A stretch of DNA of 64,000 bases from contig CAKOXT010000001.1 of the NCBI GenBank assembly GCA_934130285.1, forward strand, positions 186,001 through 250,000, given 5' to 3'. Of this stretch, positions 62,628-64,000 are shown in pieces. This DNA comes from an uncultured Clostridia bacterium. GTDB lineage: Bacteria; Bacillota; Clostridia; TANB77; CAG-508. The position numbers and the translations under genes were made by a program. The notes beneath the pieces are model-generated. The model ran no database searches. It saw only the letters and a program-made list of their open reading frames with translations, and was not told where the DNA came from. Within the stretch, counting starts at the first letter, position 1. Each line of letters starts with the position of its first letter.

Positions 62628-63643
62628 AATTGAGAAAGTATTTAGTTGATAAACTACCTCAGATAGCTGTTTGCGGATTTGGCGATGTGCTTATATTTAT
62701 GCTACTTAGAGCATTTAAGACAGAACAATCTTTAATTAGTGCTGTGTTATTTGTTTTACTTTGTATGGAGTTAATAGTTTTTGGAATAGATTATATTAGA
62801 AAGTATAGGTTTTACAAAAGACTTGAAGATGTTGTTGAGAGTTTGGATAAAAAGTATTTAGCTTTGGAAATGCTTGATATTCCTGATTTTTATGAAGGAA
62901 GGATTCTTTATCAATCTTTGTATGAAATTGATAAGTCAATGAATGAACATGTAAAAGAGTATCAAGCTAGTATCAGTGATTTTAAGGATTATGTTGAGAT
63001 GTGGATTCATGAGGTAAAGATTCCTATTTCAAGCTTAACACTTTTGAACCACAATCATCCTGATTCTTTAGAGAAAAAGTATGTTGAACAAATTAAGAGA
63101 TTAGATAATTATATTGATCAAGTTTTGTATTATGTACGTAGTGAGAATGCGGAAAAAGATTATATTTTAAAAGAAATTGAACTTAGTGATGTTGTTAAGA
63201 ATGTGGCTTTGAAGAATAAGGATGATTTACTTGAGAATATGGTTAATTTAGAAGTTAATATTGGTCAGGAGAAAGTCTATACAGATGGTAAGTGGATCGA
63301 GTTTATATTGAATCAAATTGTGAATAATTGTATTAAGTATAGAGATGATGAAAAGAAGCCGTTTATAAGCATAATGGCTAAGGAAAAAGATAGGACAATT
63401 GAGCTTGAGATATTTGATAATGGAATTGGTATTCCTGAACAGGATTTATCAAGGGTTTTTGATAAATCTTTTACTGGTGAGAATGGCAGACTTCGAGCAA
63501 AGTCCACTGGAATGGGGTTATATATTGCTAAAAAATTGTGCGAGAAATTGGGACATCAAATAAAGATAGAGTCTGAGTTTGGTAAGTTTACTAGAATTGT
63601 AATTTCTTTTGCTAAAAATGATTTTTATAGTGTTAGTAAGTAA
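62624..63643 (+). CDS. BceS-type intramembrane-sensing histidine kinase
   Basis: The 339 residues have two membrane helices (about 12-30 and 36-56) with hardly any outside loop, then the kinase core with H129 in EMWIHEVKIPISS, NQIVNNCIKYR, DNGIGIPEQDL, FDKSFTGENGR and STGMGLYIAKKL. This small sensor class does not bind the peptide itself but reads the activity of its partner BceAB transporter; the ATPase of such a transporter starts at 63731. The ATG overlaps the regulator stop. Confidence 0.9.
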   Translation: MKLRKYLVDKLPQIAVCGFGDVLIFMLLRAFKTEQSLISAVLFVLLCMELIVFGIDYIRKYRFYKRLEDVVESLDKKYLALEMLDIPDFYEGRILYQSLYEIDKSMNEHVKEYQASISDFKDYVEMWIHEVKIPISSLTLLNHNHPDSLEKKYVEQIKRLDNYIDQVLYYVRSENAEKDYILKEIELSDVVKNVALKNKDDLLENMVNLEVNIGQEKVYTDGKWIEFILNQIVNNCIKYRDDEKKPFISIMAKEKDRTIELEIFDNGIGIPEQDLSRVFDKSFTGENGRLRAKSTGMGLYIAKKLCEKLGHQIKIESEFGKFTRIVISFAKNDFYSVSK

Positions 63644-63663
63644 ACATTACGAATTTGTAATGT
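63644..63663 (+). promoter_or_regulatory. Candidate operator before the BceA-type gene
   Basis: ACATTAC-GAATTT-GTAATGT is a perfect 7-bp inverted repeat with a 6-base spacer, directly after the kinase stop. It matches the half-sites at 61897, so the same regulator probably binds both. Confidence 0.65.
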
Positions 63664-63730
63664 TTTGTAATATTAGAATGACGACTAGAGAAAAATGGTT
63701 TGGTAAAATCTAAGCAGAAAGGAGATAAAT

Positions 63731-64000
63731 ATGGAGAATATTTTAAAAATTGATAAAATTGAAAAATATTATGGCAATAAATCAAGCCTTACTAAGGCGG
63801 TTGATAATATTTCTTTTAATGTTGAGAAGGGTGAGTTTGTTGCGATAATGGGTGCTAGTGGTTCTGGAAAAACTACACTTTTGAATTGTATTTCTACGAT
63901 TGATAGAGTTACTTCTGGACATATTTATGTTGCTGGTGAGGATATTACTAAATTAAAAGGAAATAAGTTGAATAAATTTAGAAGAGAGGAACTTGGTTTT
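63731..64000 (+). CDS. BceA-type ABC transporter ATPase, cut by the window end
   Basis: Ninety codons are visible. AGAAAGGAG precedes the ATG. KIEKYYGNKSSLTKAVDNIS is the usual start and MGASGSGKTTLLNCISTID is Walker A; the Q-loop and signature lie beyond the window. Together with the regulator and sensor upstream it forms a BceRS-BceAB module, which in other Firmicutes senses and protects against bacitracin-like or lantibiotic peptides. A large FtsX-type permease should follow outside the window. Confidence 0.92.
   Translation, partial: MENILKIDKIEKYYGNKSSLTKAVDNISFNVEKGEFVAIMGASGSGKTTLLNCISTIDRVTSGHIYVAGEDITKLKGNKLNKFRREELGF

Overview
The window is a 64 kb stretch of a very AT-rich Gram-positive chromosome, most likely an anaerobic, spore-forming Clostridia-like member of the Bacillota. 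This is inferred from gene content: a SufCBDSU cluster behind an IscR-like Rrf2 regulator, PerR with rubrerythrin, a pair of CotF-like spore coat genes, FabI-type fatty acid synthesis, a Bce-type peptide resistance module, an acyl-ACP thioesterase and strong purine-rich ribosome binding sites. No rRNA, tRNA, CRISPR array, prophage or complete insertion sequence was seen. Both ends cut a gene: pgi at the left and a BceA-like ATPase at the right.

Layout. 1-4.3 kb: 3' part of pgi, a frameshifted ComEC-like metallo-hydrolase and an ABC-F ATPase. 4.5-5.3 kb: a solitary HicB-like protein and a tiny antitoxin with a RelE/ParE-like toxin. 5.4-11.9 kb: iron-sulfur assembly (rrf2-sufCBDSU) running into mnmA, so the desulfurase probably also serves tRNA thiolation. 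12-22.6 kb: a YwaF-like membrane protein, a copper module (csoR-copZ-copA), an HD protein, tcdA, a 3D-domain cell wall protein, a frameshifted patatin, folC and the spore coat pair. 22.7-28.4 kb: a two-component system followed by an ABC exporter of the MacB/FtsX kind. 28.4-30.5 kb: small regulators, a probable Nudix remnant and a RelBE pair. 30.6-33.5 kb: GT-C glycosyltransferase, acyl-ACP thioesterase, HD protein. 33.9-44.4 kb: a nearly complete type II fatty acid cluster (AMP ligase, birA, fabD, fabG, fabF, accB, fabZ, accC, accD, accA, fabI) without fabH or acpP. 44.5-51.8 kb: PHP phosphoesterase, a GNAT-like gene paired with a GshF-like ATP-grasp ligase behind a hairpin leader, an orphan RelA/SpoT-type alarmone synthetase on the minus strand, perR-rubrerythrin and a CYTH protein. 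52-58 kb: uvrB and uvrA separated by two GC-richer minus-strand orphans. 58-64 kb: a helical-repeat protein, a (d)CMP kinase, murD and a Bce-type regulator, sensor and ATPase.

The most unusual signal is not a gene. Five intergenic elements of about 160-200 bp (24813, 33557, 39570, 43362, 59246) share one architecture: a structured core enclosed by 20-35 bp AT-rich arms that are complementary within a locus but differ between loci. Three share one core (family A), with compensatory changes visible in a stem; the other two carry unrelated cores. Two of them sit inside the fatty acid cluster.

Three genes (1412, 18813, 61964) are each broken by exactly one extra base. Regulatory palindromes can be read at many promoters (Rrf2, CsoR, RelB, PerR, Bce-type), and extended -10 promoters of the form TGNTATAAT recur through the window.
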